From NCBI RefSeq assembly GCF_040802235.1, contig NC_133166.1, positions 186,001 through 250,000 on the forward strand: a stretch of DNA of 64,000 bases. Direction: 5' to 3'. The DNA is from Manis javanica (lineage: Eukaryota > Chordata > Mammalia > Pholidota > Manidae). Shown here one piece after another: positions 1 to 12,177 of the stretch (positions within the stretch are counted from its first letter, which is position 1; every line of letters starts with the position of its first letter). The position numbers and the translations under genes are program-made. The notes under the pieces are model-generated. The model searched no databases. It had not been told where the DNA came from and saw only the letters and a list, made by a program, of their open reading frames with translations.

Positions 1-1319
1 CTAAATATTCTAATGCAATGACATGATGGTGATTGATGTTTTTTTCTGTGTCTGACCAGATTTGGAGTAAACAGAGGTAGGGTTTGGGCATTTGGACAGA
101 AAGAAAGCTATCAAATTGGTCTGATTATGCCTCCTGGAAACAGCAGCCTGAGACAGCTAATGTTTGTGTAAGGCCTCTTTCAGTGCTAACCATCTAATAG
201 ATTTTTGGTCACATCCTCATGTCTACCAGCTCTAGTCTATGCAAGGCAGATGTTTCAGCCATATGGGGTCCCAGAACAATCATAAATTTGGATAGACTGA
301 AGGATGTGGGCCCTGCAGTGCCATTTACTTATGAGTCTAGTGATTTCGTTTCTGGCATTTAGTGTCCAGTGGGGGTTTTGTTTGAGATATATTTGGAAGT
401 CCATATCACAGCCAATAGTAATTTCTGAGAGTTGGCATTCTAACCTCTATTTCCTGCATTACATCCAGAAAATTCACCTTGCTTTACATAGCCAATCATT
501 CACCTTATCAAGTGTTTTCTTATATTTCAGCATCTGTTCATATTTGGTAAGAGGGGCCTTGTGTGAGAGTTCATTGTTATAACAGAGCTACTGAATATTC
601 AATATTGCCAAAATGAAGAATAAATAGGGTAAACTGGCATACATCTCCTATTGTCCATGCTCTTCATTTTATGTTTTAATGATTTATGGTTAAAGGAAGT
701 GATATAATAGATGGAGTAGGATGGTTAGAGTTACTTTAATTCTGATATGTTCCTGAAGCCCTTGAATACCAAGTAAGAAAATAGACAGTAGGATAGGCAG
801 GGTTCTCACCTCCGGCCGGGTTATATAAAGCTTCTGGTCTTTGTGGTCGGGTTAAAAGAATAACATATGTAATAGCACCGACTATTGATGTGCCTGATTG
901 ATATCGGACTTGAATAAGCTGATACAAAACAGATGTCATTGCAATTACACATTATCCTTGGCAATTCATTTGGTCTTAATGTTGTTTTGCATCTCTGTTT
1001 TGATGAGTGATATGTTATTTTATTTAATTAAGGAGTATACGTGAAGAGGTATTTGAAGGTTTACCAAATCTTTCATGAGCTTCCACATGGGCAGAATTGA
1101 GAGAAAAGGAATTATTGCACCTCTGGAAAAGTATGTGAGGACTGTCCCCTGCCATGGAAAGAATGCAGTGTGAATTGTGTGGCCCCATGCAGGCATATGT
1201 ATGGTCTCTGAAGCACTGCTTCTTAAAAATATATACAAATGTGTGACAAGTCTATTTGTAAGGATTCTTGAGGTCTTTCTTAGGAGGCAGACCTCTGTGA
1301 GCTTTATAGTAGCATATTG
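1..1319. other. Downstream flank of an OR copy lying left of the window
   Basis: No gene is seen here. The stretch aligns by eye, nearly base for base, with the DNA starting about 360 bases after the stop of OR copy 1 (from about 27607), with the DNA after OR copy 2 (from about 47095), and more loosely with the DNA after OR copy 3 (from about 61915). The inference is that another member of the array ends roughly 360 bases before position 1. The stretch contains the short conserved GC/TATA element annotated separately at 811-830. Confidence 0.75.
811..830 (+). promoter_or_regulatory. Conserved GC-rich plus TATA-like element, copy 1
   Basis: TCCGGCCGGG is followed one base later by TATATAAAG (822-830). 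The same arrangement recurs at 28427-28446 and 47897-47916, about 1.2 kb after an OR stop (the third lies further out only because a LINE-1 fragment intervenes). The surrounding 160 bases are more conserved between copies than the neighbouring DNA, and the CpG sites survive in all three. The homologous place after OR copy 3 (about 62690) lacks the motif. A core promoter is a guess from the sequence only; no transcript is visible. Confidence 0.25.
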
Positions 1320-3705
1320 AAAATAATTACTATGCAGTGCATTAGATCTCCAGATTTATTTTTCTTTGAGAGCAAGTGGGTATACTTAATAACATCCCCT
1401 CAATTCTCTTGTTCTCAAACTGATTGTAACCACCACTTTATTCTCATTTTTTATGAATTTGACTTTTAAGGTTCCACGTATTAATGATATTGTTCATTAG
1501 TGACATTATTCTCTGACTTATCTCACTTGGCATTATGATCCGAAATCCCATCCATGTTGTCACAACCTATAGGATTTACTTACTCCCATAGCTCAATAAT
1601 ATTCCACTGTTCGGGTATTCTATGTCTTCTTCACCCAGTCATTCATTGACAGGAACTTTGGTTTTTTCTTTACCTTGGCTGTTGTGAATAATGCTGCAAT
1701 AAACATGTGGGTGTGGATATCTTTTAATATCCTGTTTTTATTTCTACTCTATATATAGGCTGAAGCAGAAGTCCTGGGTCATATGGCATTCCCATTGTTG
1801 CCCTTTGAGTAACCTCCATAATGTTTTTAATAGTGGCTAAAAGAATTTGTATTCCCAAAAGGAGTATATAAGGGCTCATTTTCTACATGTCCTCACCAAC
1901 GCATGATATCTCTTGTCTTCTTGACGATGGCCTTTCTAAAGATGTGAGGTGAGTTTCATTTTGGTTTTCCTTTTTCATTTCCCTGGTTGTTTTGTTGTTC
2001 AGCATGTTTTCATATACCTGTTGGCCATTTGCTAGTCTTATAGGAAAAATTTCTCTTCAGTTCTTCTGCCCATTTCTTGTTAGCTTGTCTGTTGTTTTGT
2101 TACTGAGTTGTATGATTTTTTTGTATTCATCGGGTATCAACCCTTATCTGGTATATAGTTTGCTGATATTTTCTGAGACATGGTTTGCAGATATTTTGTA
2201 TCATTCTCTGTGCTGCCTTTTCATTCATACTTGATCACTCCTTTTCTTGTGGAGAGGTTCTTTTAATTCGATGTAGTGCAATTTGTTGATTTTCCTTTTC
2301 TCCTTGTGCTTTTGGTTCCATGTCATAAAAATCATTGCTAAGACCAATGACAAGGAACTCATTCCCTATATTTTATTCTAGGAATCTTATGGTTTCAGAT
2401 CGAACTTTTATTTATTATGGTTGATGTTTGTGAGTGGTGGAAGATAGAAGTCCAATTTCATTTTTATGCATATGGTTATTCCATTTTTACAACACCACTT
2501 CTTATATAGACTAACCTTTCTCACTGAGCATTTTTCCCTTTCTATTCAAATATTACTTGAGTATACATGGAAGGGTTTATTTGTGGACTTAGTTCCATTG
2601 GCTTATCTCTTTTAAGGTAGGCCCATATTATTTTGGTTAGCATCGCCTGTGGCATAATTTGAAGGCAGGAATGTGATGCTTCCAGCTCTGTTCTTCTTTT
2701 TCAGAACTGCTTTGGCTATTGAGTGTCTTGAGGCTTCATGCAAATTTTAGTATTGTGTTTTCTATTCCTGTGAAAAACACCATTAGAATTTTGAGAGGGA
2801 TTGTGTTGAATATACAGATGGGTGTGGTTGATTTGGACATTTGAAGACTATTAATTTTGTTCCAGGAATATGGGATATCATTCCATTCATGTGTTTAATT
2901 TCTTTCAGGAATGTATTGTGTTTTTCATAGTAGAGAGCTTTCATGTCTTTGGTTAAGTTTATTACTGAGTGTTTTATTGTTTGTACTGTTATTATAAATG
3001 GGGTAATATTTGTTATTTCTTTTCCAGATGTTTTATTGTTAGTGTATAGAAATGCAACTGATTTTCATATGGTGATTTTATATCCTACAACTTACTGAAT
3101 TTGTTGATTAACTCCAACAGATTTTTGGTTGAGGCTCTAGGATATTTTTTATACATAAATATATATCATGTTCAATAGTGACATTTCCTTCTTCTTTTGT
3201 GATTGAGATGTCTTTCATTCCTTTATTTTTCTTGATTGTTCTAGCTAGGACCTTTATTTATTTTGCCTGACTTTTCTATCTAGGTCTTCAAGTTGAAAAT
3301 GAGTGGTGACTGTAGGCATACTTATTTTGTTCTTAATTTTAGAGTAAAATATTTCAATCTTTCTATTTTTAATATGATGTTAACTATGAGTTTGTTGCAT
3401 ATGGTCTTTAATATGTTGACATATGTTCCTTTTATATCCAGTTTTTTATTGATTTAGTAATGAAAGTGTTGCATTCTGTTAATGCTTTTACTACTTCTTT
3501 TCAGATGATCATATGATATTTATCTGTTGTTCTATTAATGCAGTGTACCAAAGTTAATCATTTTTATATGTTGAAACATCCTTGCATCTCAGGGATAAAT
3601 TCATCTTGATCATAGTGTATGATCTTTTTGATGTGTTGTTGAATTACATTTATTAATATTTGGTTGAGAATTTTTGCATCTATATCATCAGAGCCATTAA
3701 TGTGT
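1320..3705 (-). mobile_element. Old LINE-1 3' part, minus strand (interval A)
   Basis: Read on the minus strand this is a degenerate LINE-1 running from the RT region (about 3600-3700) to the 3' UTR (about 1320-1450). Recognisable stretches include the reverse complement of the ORF2 tail at 1560-1740. Frames are riddled with stops. This is the long form: bases of about 2006-3389 are absent from the equivalent elements at 28900-29915 and 48400-49400. Confidence 0.8.
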
Positions 3706-4665
3706 AGTTTTGAGGTCTCCCAGCTTGTCTTTGAAGAGTGAAGAGGTTGGACCCAATAGCCAGTGTTACAACATTCAGGAGGCTGAGGGATGAAACCCCA
3801 AAACATCTAGTTCTGAAATCCAACTGCACTTAAATTCAGAAGACCCACAGGTTAGAGCATAGAGACATTTCTTACTGATTTTCTCCCAGGTCTTAGTGCA
3901 GGGGTAGCATTCAGCATATCCAACTTCCAGCATCTCAATGAAAAAGATCTGTTTCTATATTGTAAAAGCTGCAGCCCATGTGCGAGGCTTCTAATTTGAC
4001 ACACACCTACCGACAGAAAGTAATCCTCGCTGGACACCATGGAGGTCTGCAAGTGCCATCATTGCATTCCCACACTTTCCCACTCTGGGTCACCAGTCTC
4101 TCCTGGGAAGTAACTTCTGCACAAACCTGGTTCCCCAGGTTCTGTGATTGCTGCTCAGAGGTACATACCATGTCATCCTGGCACTATTGGTCATTGGCAC
4201 TTGCACATGAGTCCCAGAGGACTGAAGCCCACAAAGAAACAGCTCTTAACAGATTATCATCTCCAAAGACTAGTGCAGAGCGAATAGAAAGAAACCCCCA
4301 AGTCTCGTATTCCTGCAAAAGAAATCTGTTTATGTACTTCCAAAATGCTTCCTGAGTGTCTGGTTCCAGTCACCCTGTATCAAGTTGTTGAAAGTGATCC
4401 TCCCTTTCTGGTCACTAACAGTTCTTGTTATGCCATAAACTACAAGGAGCTTATTGGAAGACCAAAGGCTCCTGGGAAGCCACAAAGGACTGAGGAATAA
4501 CTATGAGGTAGGGCCTGGAAGGATGATAAGTTTCATCTACACAAGATCGCCTTTGTGGATTACAAGAGGTGGCTGTTTTATTTATGCACATAAAACACAG
4601 AGAATCAAGAAAAATGAAGAATCTGAGCAATAGGTACCAAACAAACAAAACAAAAAAACATAAAA
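3706..4665 (+). repeat. Conserved module segment, probably 5' part of an old LINE-1
   Basis: This segment recurs at 29916-30845 and 49400-50285 with many scattered differences. It lies directly before DNA that reads as a degenerate plus-strand LINE-1, so it is probably that element's 5' UTR; I cannot assign it to a subfamily. Short open frames here differ between the copies and look accidental. Confidence 0.5.
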
Positions 4666-5475
4666 CTCTAGAAATAGGGGTGTGGAGCTAATATGGCAGC
4701 ATAAGTAGGACAGTGGGAATCTCCTCCCAAAAACGTATATTTTTGAAAATACAGCAAATACAACTAATCCTAAAAGAGAGACCAGAAGACACAGGACAAC
4801 AGCCAGACTACAACCACACCTGCGAGAACCCAGCACCTGGTGAAAGGGGTAAGATACAAGCCCCAGCTTGGTGGCACCTGAGCGCCCCTCACCCCAGCTC
4901 CCGGCAGGAGGAGAGGGGTCAGAGTGGGGAGGGAGAGGGAGCCCAGGACTGCTAAACACCCAGCCCCAGCCATCCGACACACTGCATGTGTGGAGTGCTG
5001 GAAACTAGGGAAACGGGACAGCAAGACCTTTGAGCAGGTCCCGAAGCCAGCACCTCTGTGGCAAAGAAAAGCGAGTGCTTTTTGAAAGTCTTAAAGGGAC
5101 AGGGATGCCATAGCTGGACAGAAGCTTCCCGGGTCACAGTCCAGCAGGTGGAAATTCCAGGGAAACCCAGGTGCACTAGCCGCCTGGACAGCTGCTCTGA
5201 GACCCCTCACGGAGGTATGCAGCCAAACAGTCCGCCATTCATTACCCCTCCGGGACCCTGCCATAACAGAGGAGCAGCCAGAGGCTGGCCATGCCCACAG
5301 CAAGGGAACTTCCTCCATACCAGCCGGGTAATTACAGAGACCCAGTCTACACATAATTACCCAACACAAGCCACTAGGGGTCGCAGCTGTCCCAGTAAAG
5401 AGGCCAGGAGCAAGTGGAAAGCCTTAGCTCTCTGGGCTGACAGAAAGCCAATAGCACACCACTGCACCTATCAAC

Positions 5476-6335
5476 ATGGAAAGGCAAAAAATTTGATCCG
5501 GACAAGACTAACCAAGACAGCTTCAACATCTGCTACATCTTACCCTGAAAAGGAACCCAGGCAGATAGATTTAACCAGTCTTCCTGAAAAAGAATTCAAA
5601 ACAAAAGTCATAACCATTTGGATGGACTTGCAGAGAAATACGCAAGAACTAAGGAGGAAGAATACAGAAATGAAAAAAGCTCTGGAAGGACTTCAAAACA
5701 GAATGGATGAGATGCAAGAGACCATTAATGGACTAGAAAACAGAGAACAGGAATGCAGAGAAGCTGATGCAGAGAGAGATAAAAGGATCTCCAGAAATGA
5801 AAGAATTTTAAGAGAACTGAGTGACCAAACGAAATGGAACAATATCCACATTATCGGGGTACCAGAAGAAGAAGAAGAGAGAAAAAGGGATAGAAAGTGT
5901 CTTTGAAGAAATAATTGCTGAAAACTTCCCCAAACTAGTAGAGGAAAAGGTCTGTCAGACCACAGAGGTACACAGAACGCCCATGACAAGGGATCCAAGG
6001 AGGGCAACACCAAGACACATAATAATTAAAATGCAAAGATCAAACACAAGGACAAAGTATTAAAGGCAGCCAGAGAGAAAAAAAAGGTCCACTACAGAGG
6101 AAAACCCATTAGGCTATCATCAGACTTCTCAACAGAAATCCTACAGGCCAGAAGAGAATGGCATGATATACTTAATGCAATGAAACAGAAGGGCCTTGAA
6201 CCAAGGATACTGTATCCAGCACGATTATCATTTAAATATGAAGGAGGGATTAAACAATTCCCAGACAAGCAAAAGTTGAGGTAATTTGCCTCCCATAAAC
6301 CACCTCTACAGGGCATCTTACAGGGACTGCTCTAG
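5476..6335 (+). pseudogene. LINE-1 ORF1 (RNA-binding chaperone), broken
   Basis: In LINE-1, ORF1p is the trimeric RNA-binding protein of the retrotransposition particle. Here the family-type start is the ATG at 5476, but the frame slips in the A-run at about 5485-5490. The long open stretch that follows carries a Glu/Lys/Arg-rich region with coiled-coil character (about 5590-5820). A second frameshift near 5870-5900 and a third near 6060 lead into the C-terminal domain (ARREWHDIL, PARLSFKYEG). A premature TAA at 6282-6284 precedes the expected TAG at 6333-6335. Overall span is about 286 codons, near normal. At least four disabling changes mean no functional product. The in-frame open sequence upstream of 5476 is 5' UTR. 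Confidence 0.85.
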
Positions 6336-6530
6336 ATGGGAGCACTCCTAAAAAGAGCACAGAACAGAATACCCAACATATGAAGAAGGGAGGAGGAGGA
6401 ATAAGAAGGCAGAGAAATAAAGAATCATCAGACTGTGTCTATAATAGCTCAATAAGCGAGTTAAGTCAGACAGTAATATAGTAAAGAAGCTAACCTTGAA
6501 CCTTTGGTAACCACAAACTTAAAGCCTGCA

Positions 6531-7835
6531 ATGACAATAAGTACATACCTTTCAATAATCACCCTAAATGTAAATGGACTGAATGCACCAATCAAAAGAC
6601 ACAGAGTAATAGAATGGATAAAAATGCAAGAGCCATCCATATGCTGCTTACAAGAGACTCATCTCAAACCGAAAGACATGCACAGACTTAAAGTCAAGAG
6701 ATGGAAAAAGATATTTCATGCAAACAACAGAGAGAAAAAAGCAGGTGTTGCAATACTAGTATCAGACAAAATAGACTTCAAAAAAAAGAAAGTAACAAAA
6801 GGTAAAGGACATTACATAATGATAAAGGGCTCAGTCCAACAAGAGGATATAACCATTACAAATATATATGCACCCAATATAGGAGCACCAATATATGTGA
6901 AACAAATGCTAACAGAATTAAAGGAGAAAATAGAATGCAATGCATTCATTCTGGGAGACTTCAACACACCACTCACTCCAAAGGACAGATTCACCAGACA
7001 GAAAATAAGTAAGGACACAGAGGCACTGAACAACACTCTAGAACAGATGGACCTAATAGACATCTATAGTACTTTACATCCAAAAGCGACAAGATACACA
7101 TTCTTCTCAAGTGCACATGGAACATTCTCCAGAGTAGACCACATACTAGGCCACAAAAGAGCCTCCTGAGATTCCAAAAGATTGAAATCCTACCAACCAA
7201 CTTTTCAGACCACAAAGGCATAAAACTAGAAATAAACTGTACAAAGAAAGCAAAAAGGCTCACAAACACATGAAGGCTTAACAAACACGCTCCTAAGTAA
7301 TCAATGGATCAATGACCAAACCAAAATGGAGATCCAGCAATATATGGAAACAAACAACAACAACACAAAGCCCCAACTACTGTGGGATACAGCAAAAGCC
7401 ATCTTAAGAGGAAAATATATAGCAATCCAGGCATATTTAAAGAAGGAAGAACAATCCTAAATGAACGGTCTAATATCACAATTATCAAAATTGGAAAAAG
7501 AAGAACAAATGAGGCCTAAGGTCAGCAGAAGGAGGGACACAATAAAGATCAGAGAAAATATAAATAAAATTGAGAAGAATAAAATTAGCAAAATTCAATG
7601 AAACCAAGAGCTGGTTCTTTGAGAAAACAAACAAAATAGAGAAACCTCTAGCCAGACTTACTAAGAGGAAAACAGAGTCAATAGAAATCAACAGAATCAG
7701 AAACGAGAAAGGAAAAATCATGACGGACCCCACAGAAATACAAAGAATTATTAGAGACTACTATGAAAACCTATATGCTAACAAGCTGGGAAACCTAGAA
7801 GAAATGGGCACCTTCCTAGAGCAGAAATGAATAGT
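6531..7835 (+). pseudogene. LINE-1 ORF2 N-terminal part: APE-like endonuclease, broken
   Basis: ORF2p normally nicks target DNA with its N-terminal endonuclease and primes reverse transcription. The start chosen is ATG 6531, giving the family-type opening MTISTYLSIITLNVNGLNAP; an ATG 27 bases upstream is in frame but outside the family's usual start. Active-site landmarks are visible: Asn in LNVNGLN, Glu in QETHL, NIYAPN, Asp in GDFNTPL, and Asp-His in SRVDHILGH. The frame is closed by TGA at 7167-7169; the linker after the endonuclease continues in other frames up to about 7830 ([13 protein letters not shown]). Directly after this the RT fingers and palm should begin, but they are absent. 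Confidence 0.88.
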
Positions 7836-9130
7836 TCAAAAATTCATATGAAAACGTCAAAGACCGCAAATAGCTAAAGCAATCCTTAGAAGGAAGAATA
7901 AAGTGGGGGTGATCTCACTCCCCAACTTCAAGTTCTACTACAAAGCCACAGTAATCAAGACAATTTGGTACTGGCACAAGAACAGAGCCACAGAACAATG
8001 GAACAGAATAGAGACTCCAAACATTAACCCAAACATATATGGTCAATTAATATTCGATAAAGGGGCCATGGACATACAATGGGAAATGACTGTCTCTTCA
8101 ACAGATGTTGCTGGCAAAACTGGACAGCTATGTGTAAGAGAATGAAACTGGGTCACTGTCTAGCCCCATACACAAAAGTAAATTCGAAATGGATCAAAAA
8201 CTTGAATGTAAGTCATGTAACCATAAAACTCTTAGAAAAAAACATAGGCAAAAATCTCTTAGATATAAACATGAGTGACTTCATCTTGAACATATCTCCC
8301 CGGGCAAGGGCAACAAATGCAAAAATGAACAAATGGGTCTATATCAGGCTGAAAAGCTTCTGTACAGCAAAGGACACTATCAATAGAACAAAAAGGCATC
8401 CTACAGTATGGGAGAATATATTCGAAAATGACATATCTGATAAAGGGTTGACTTCCAAAATATATAAAGCACTCACACACCTCAACAAACAAAAAGCAAA
8501 TAACCCAATTAAAAAATGGGCAGAGGAACTGAAAAGACAGTTCTCTAAAGAAGAAATTCAGGTGGCCAACAGAGACATGAAAAGATGCTCCACATCTCTT
8601 GTCATCAGAGACATGCAAATTAAAAACTCAATGAGATATCATCTCACACAGGTAAGGATGGCTACCATCCAAAAGACAAACAACAACAAATGTTGGAGAG
8701 GTTGTGGAGAAAGGGGAACCCTCCTACATTGCTGGTGGGAATGTAAATTAGTTCAACCGTTGTGGAAAGCAATATGGAGGTTCCTCAAAATGCTCAAAAT
8801 AGAAATACCATTGGACCCAGGAATTCCACTTCTAGGAATTTACCCTAAGAATACAACACTGCAGTTTGAAAAAGACAGATGCACCCCTATGTTTATCACA
8901 ACACTATTTACAATAGCCTAGATATGGAAGCATCCTAAATGTATATCAGTAGATGAATGGATAAAGAGGATGTGGTATATATACGCAATGGAATATTACT
9001 CAGCCATAAGAAAAAAACAAATCCTACCTTTTCCAACAACATGGATGGAGGTAGAGGGTATTATGCTCAGTGAAATAAGCCAGGGGGAGAAAGACAAGTA
9101 CCATATGATTTCACTCATATGTTGAGTATA
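7836..9130 (+). pseudogene. LINE-1 ORF2 C-terminal part, RT core deleted
   Basis: After the junction near 7836-7850 the sequence resumes far downstream in ORF2 (ILRRKNK, then [10 protein letters not shown]), so the RT palm with its catalytic aspartates is lost. A frame change near 8080-8145 is followed by an open stretch of 280 codons (8079-8921) covering the ORF2 C-terminal region. It contains the cysteine-rich segment [18 protein letters not shown] (Cys/His spaced as in LINE-1 ORF2p) and the PLLGIYPKN motif. The last part of ORF2, to about 9130, is again interrupted by stops. From memory of typical ORF2 length, roughly 1.5 kb is missing. Confidence 0.85.
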
Positions 9131-9477
9131 ACAACAAAAGAAAACTGAAGGAACAAAACAGCAGTAGAAGCACAGAACCCAAGAATGGACTAATAGTTAC
9201 CAAAGGGAAAGGGAGTGGGGAGGATGGGTGGGAAGGGAGGGATAAGGGCGGGATGAAAAGAAAGGGGGCATTACGGTTAGCATGTATAGTGTTGGGGGGC
9301 ACAGGGAGGGCTGTGCAACACAGAGAAGACAAGTAGTGATTTTACAGCGTCTTACTATGTTGAAGGACAGTGACTGTTAAGGGGGATGTGGTGGGTACTT
9401 GGTGAAGAGGGGAGCCTAGTATAATGTCCTTCATGTAGTTTTAGATTAATGATACCATAAACCCCCTCTAGAAACAG

Positions 9478-11711
9478 ACCTTACTGAATAGGGACAAGTG
9501 ACTTGCCTGATATGTAATTCACTTATGGGGATAAAAGTGTCCACCAATGTTAGGAAAATAATGCACGAATGAAATGAGAATTTCAACCAACAGTTACTAA
9601 GTAGAAGACATTATCAAATAGAATCACATAAATGCAGAATAAGATTTCAAAAATTCAAAACAAATTCAAGAGCATATGGGATAAACTAGAAAAATACTCA
9701 ATGAAATTGAAGATAGGTCAATGCAATTCATCCTTTTAGATGATCAAAAAGAATAAAGAATGAAAAAAGTGAAGGTAACTTAAGGGACTTAGGGAAACCA
9801 TCAAACAAACACATCAATATTTACATTCTAGAAGTCTCAGAAAGTGAAGAGAAAGTAAAATGGATGAAAGCTTATTTCAGTAAGTAATGGTTGGAAATAT
9901 CCCCGACCTGGAGTAAAAACAGACATCCAGAGCTAGGAATCTCAGAGTACTCCAAATAATGTAAATCCAAGAAGAACCATACCACAATGTATTATAAATA
10001 AAATATAGTAATATAAAAACAAGGCATCTTAAAACAGAAAGACAAAAACAACTTGTTATGTACAAGAGTACCTGTGGAAGACTATCAGTAAATTTACCAG
10101 CAGAAATTTTCCAGGCCTAGGAAGGTGACACAATATATTCAATGTGGTGCTAAATACCTGCCATCCAAGAACATTATTATTACCTGGATAAGCTGTCCTT
10201 CATAGTTGAAGGAGAGGTAGAGAGTTTTCCAGACAAGGAATTCTAAAGATTTCATTATAAGTAGACTGGTTTTGAAAGACATTCTAAATGGACTTCTTCA
10301 CATAGAAGTGAAAACTTGCCAATTAGTAATAGGAACCATATGAAAATGTAACTCTCACTGGAAAGGTTAAACTAGTTAACTTCAGATACACCAATGTTAT
10401 TGCAGTTGTATGTCCCTTATAAATCTAGTATCAAAAATGAAAGACAAAAGTAGAAACACAACTGTAATCATAAAAATCTGTTAGTGGATACAGAAGATAA
10501 AAAAAGATGTAGGTTTTTCCATCAAAAACATAAACTATCAAGCCAGAAGGGTAACACTGTAGTTTTAGTATGTGTTAGAGCTCAAGTTGTTTTCAGCTTC
10601 TATTTGACTGTTTTAACTATAATAGATGTTTTATATAAGCCTCATGATAACAAAGAGTCAAAATCTCTAGTAAATACACAAAGAAAAAAGAATTTAAGCG
10701 TACCCGTAGAGTAAGTCACCAAGGAAGAGAGCAACAAGAGAAGAAAGGAGCCAAATGATTACAAAATAGCCCGAAAACAATGAAAAAAATGACAATTGCA
10801 AGTCCACACCTCTCAATAATACTTTAAATGTAACAGGACTTTCTTCAGTGAAACACATTGAATGTATGAATATATGGAAAAACAAAGCCCAACTGTGTGC
10901 TGCTTATTAAAGACTCATTACAGTTTTGGAATCACACATACACTGGAGGTGATGGGATGAAAAAAAGAAACTGCATGTGAATGGAGACCAAAATAACCAG
11001 AGGTAGCTATAATTACATCAGAATAAATAGACTTTTAGGCAGAGATTGAGAAGAGGCAAAGAAGTTTATTATATAATAATAGTAAAGTGGTCAATCCAAC
11101 AGGAGAATATAAGATTTTAAGTATTTATGTCTCCTATAGAGGAGCACCTAGATACAGAAGATAAGTCTTAACAGAGATGAAGGGAGAGCTAGACAGCAAT
11201 ACAATAAGAGCAGAGAGCTTCATTACCTCACTTTCTACAATGGATCGATCATCCAGATGGACTGCCAGCAATGAAACACAGGACTTAAATCACATGTTAG
11301 GACAAATGGACTTAATAGATATTTACAGACATTTCATCTAAAGGAAGCAGCATAGACATTGTTCTAGAGTCATTTGGAAGCTTCTCCAGGATAGATCATA
11401 TGTTAGGGCACAAGACAGATCTTAATCTATCTTTAAGAAGATTGAAATCATATCAAGCATCATTTCCAACCACAATGGTAAGAAAGTAGGATTCAAGTAA
11501 ATAAAGAAAATTGGAAGATTCATAATATGTAGAGATTAAGCAGGAAGCTATTGAACACCAGGATGTCAGAGAAGTATAAAAAGAGATACAAAGTAATATC
11601 CTAGTTGAATGAAATGGAAATACAACATACCAAAGTTTATGGGATGCAGCAAAGCAGTTCCAGCAGGAAATTCATAATGATGAATACCTGCATTAAGAAG
11701 AAAGGTCATTC
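9478..11711 (+). mobile_element. Old plus-strand LINE-1, ORF1 and start of ORF2 (interval A)
   Basis: This is a degenerate LINE-1 shared by all intervals (also 30846-33790 and 50285-53155). ORF1-like sequence lies at about 9600-10250, and an ORF2 endonuclease relic at about 10790-11700 in which the counterparts of the LNVTGLS-, DFN- and SRIDH-type motifs can be picked out through many stops. It is split by the younger LINE-1 before 9478 and by the composite insertion after 11711. No functional frame remains. Confidence 0.75.
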
Positions 11712-12177
11712 AAACAACCTAACATTAAGAGAAGACAAGTAGTGATTCTACACCATTTTGCTATGCTGATGGACAGTGACTGTAAAGGCGTCTTCTTGGG
11801 GGGACCTGGTATAGGGGAGAGCCTAGTAAACATAATATTCTTCATGTAATTGTAGATTAATGATAACAAGAAAAAGGAATGAAAAGGGGGATTACGCCCT
11901 GATAGGATAAAACTAACTGTAAATCAATGATTAAAGCATGCTTTAAATATCCTTAATTTTGATCATTTAAAGGGTGTCATATGATCAGATATGGAAGTAC
12001 ATTTTTTTCATAATATTCCATTCTCTTAAAAAAAAAGCAGTTCCTGTGTAGTGATCTCCAATAAGTTCTTCACAATGATATAAAGGGCATATCGAAGTGT
12101 GGGCAAAGGGTTTGTTTGTGTTTATACAGAGTATCAAAGCTTAATTTGGCTACCCAGAAAATGAATTAAGATACGAT

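Larger units (their letters stand above)
4678..9465 (+). mobile_element. LINE-1, 5' UTR to 3' end, internally deleted
   Basis: This LINE-1 is inserted in interval A only. It is flanked by 12-base target-site duplications, CTCTAGAAATAG (4666-4677) and CTCTAGAAACAG (9466-9477), and the homologous sites near 30850 and 50290 are empty. Order: 5' UTR (4678-5475), broken ORF1 (5476-6335), inter-ORF spacer, ORF2 endonuclease (from 6531), a deletion junction near 7830-7850, ORF2 C-terminal part, and 3' UTR (about 9130-9465) with a G-rich purine run at 9206-9244. A typical LINE-1 is 6 kb or more; here the RT core is missing, so the element cannot move on its own. No long poly(A) tail remains. Confidence 0.93.

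Noticed and set aside
736-939. Minus-strand open frame repeated at 28352-28579 and 47822-48055
   Set aside because: The frame persists because the DNA is recently duplicated; start positions differ, no domain is recognisable, and the homologue after OR copy 3 is not open.
5058-5475. Open frame upstream of LINE-1 ORF1
   Set aside because: It is LINE-1 5' UTR read in frame with ORF1 after the frameshift; the family start is at 5476.
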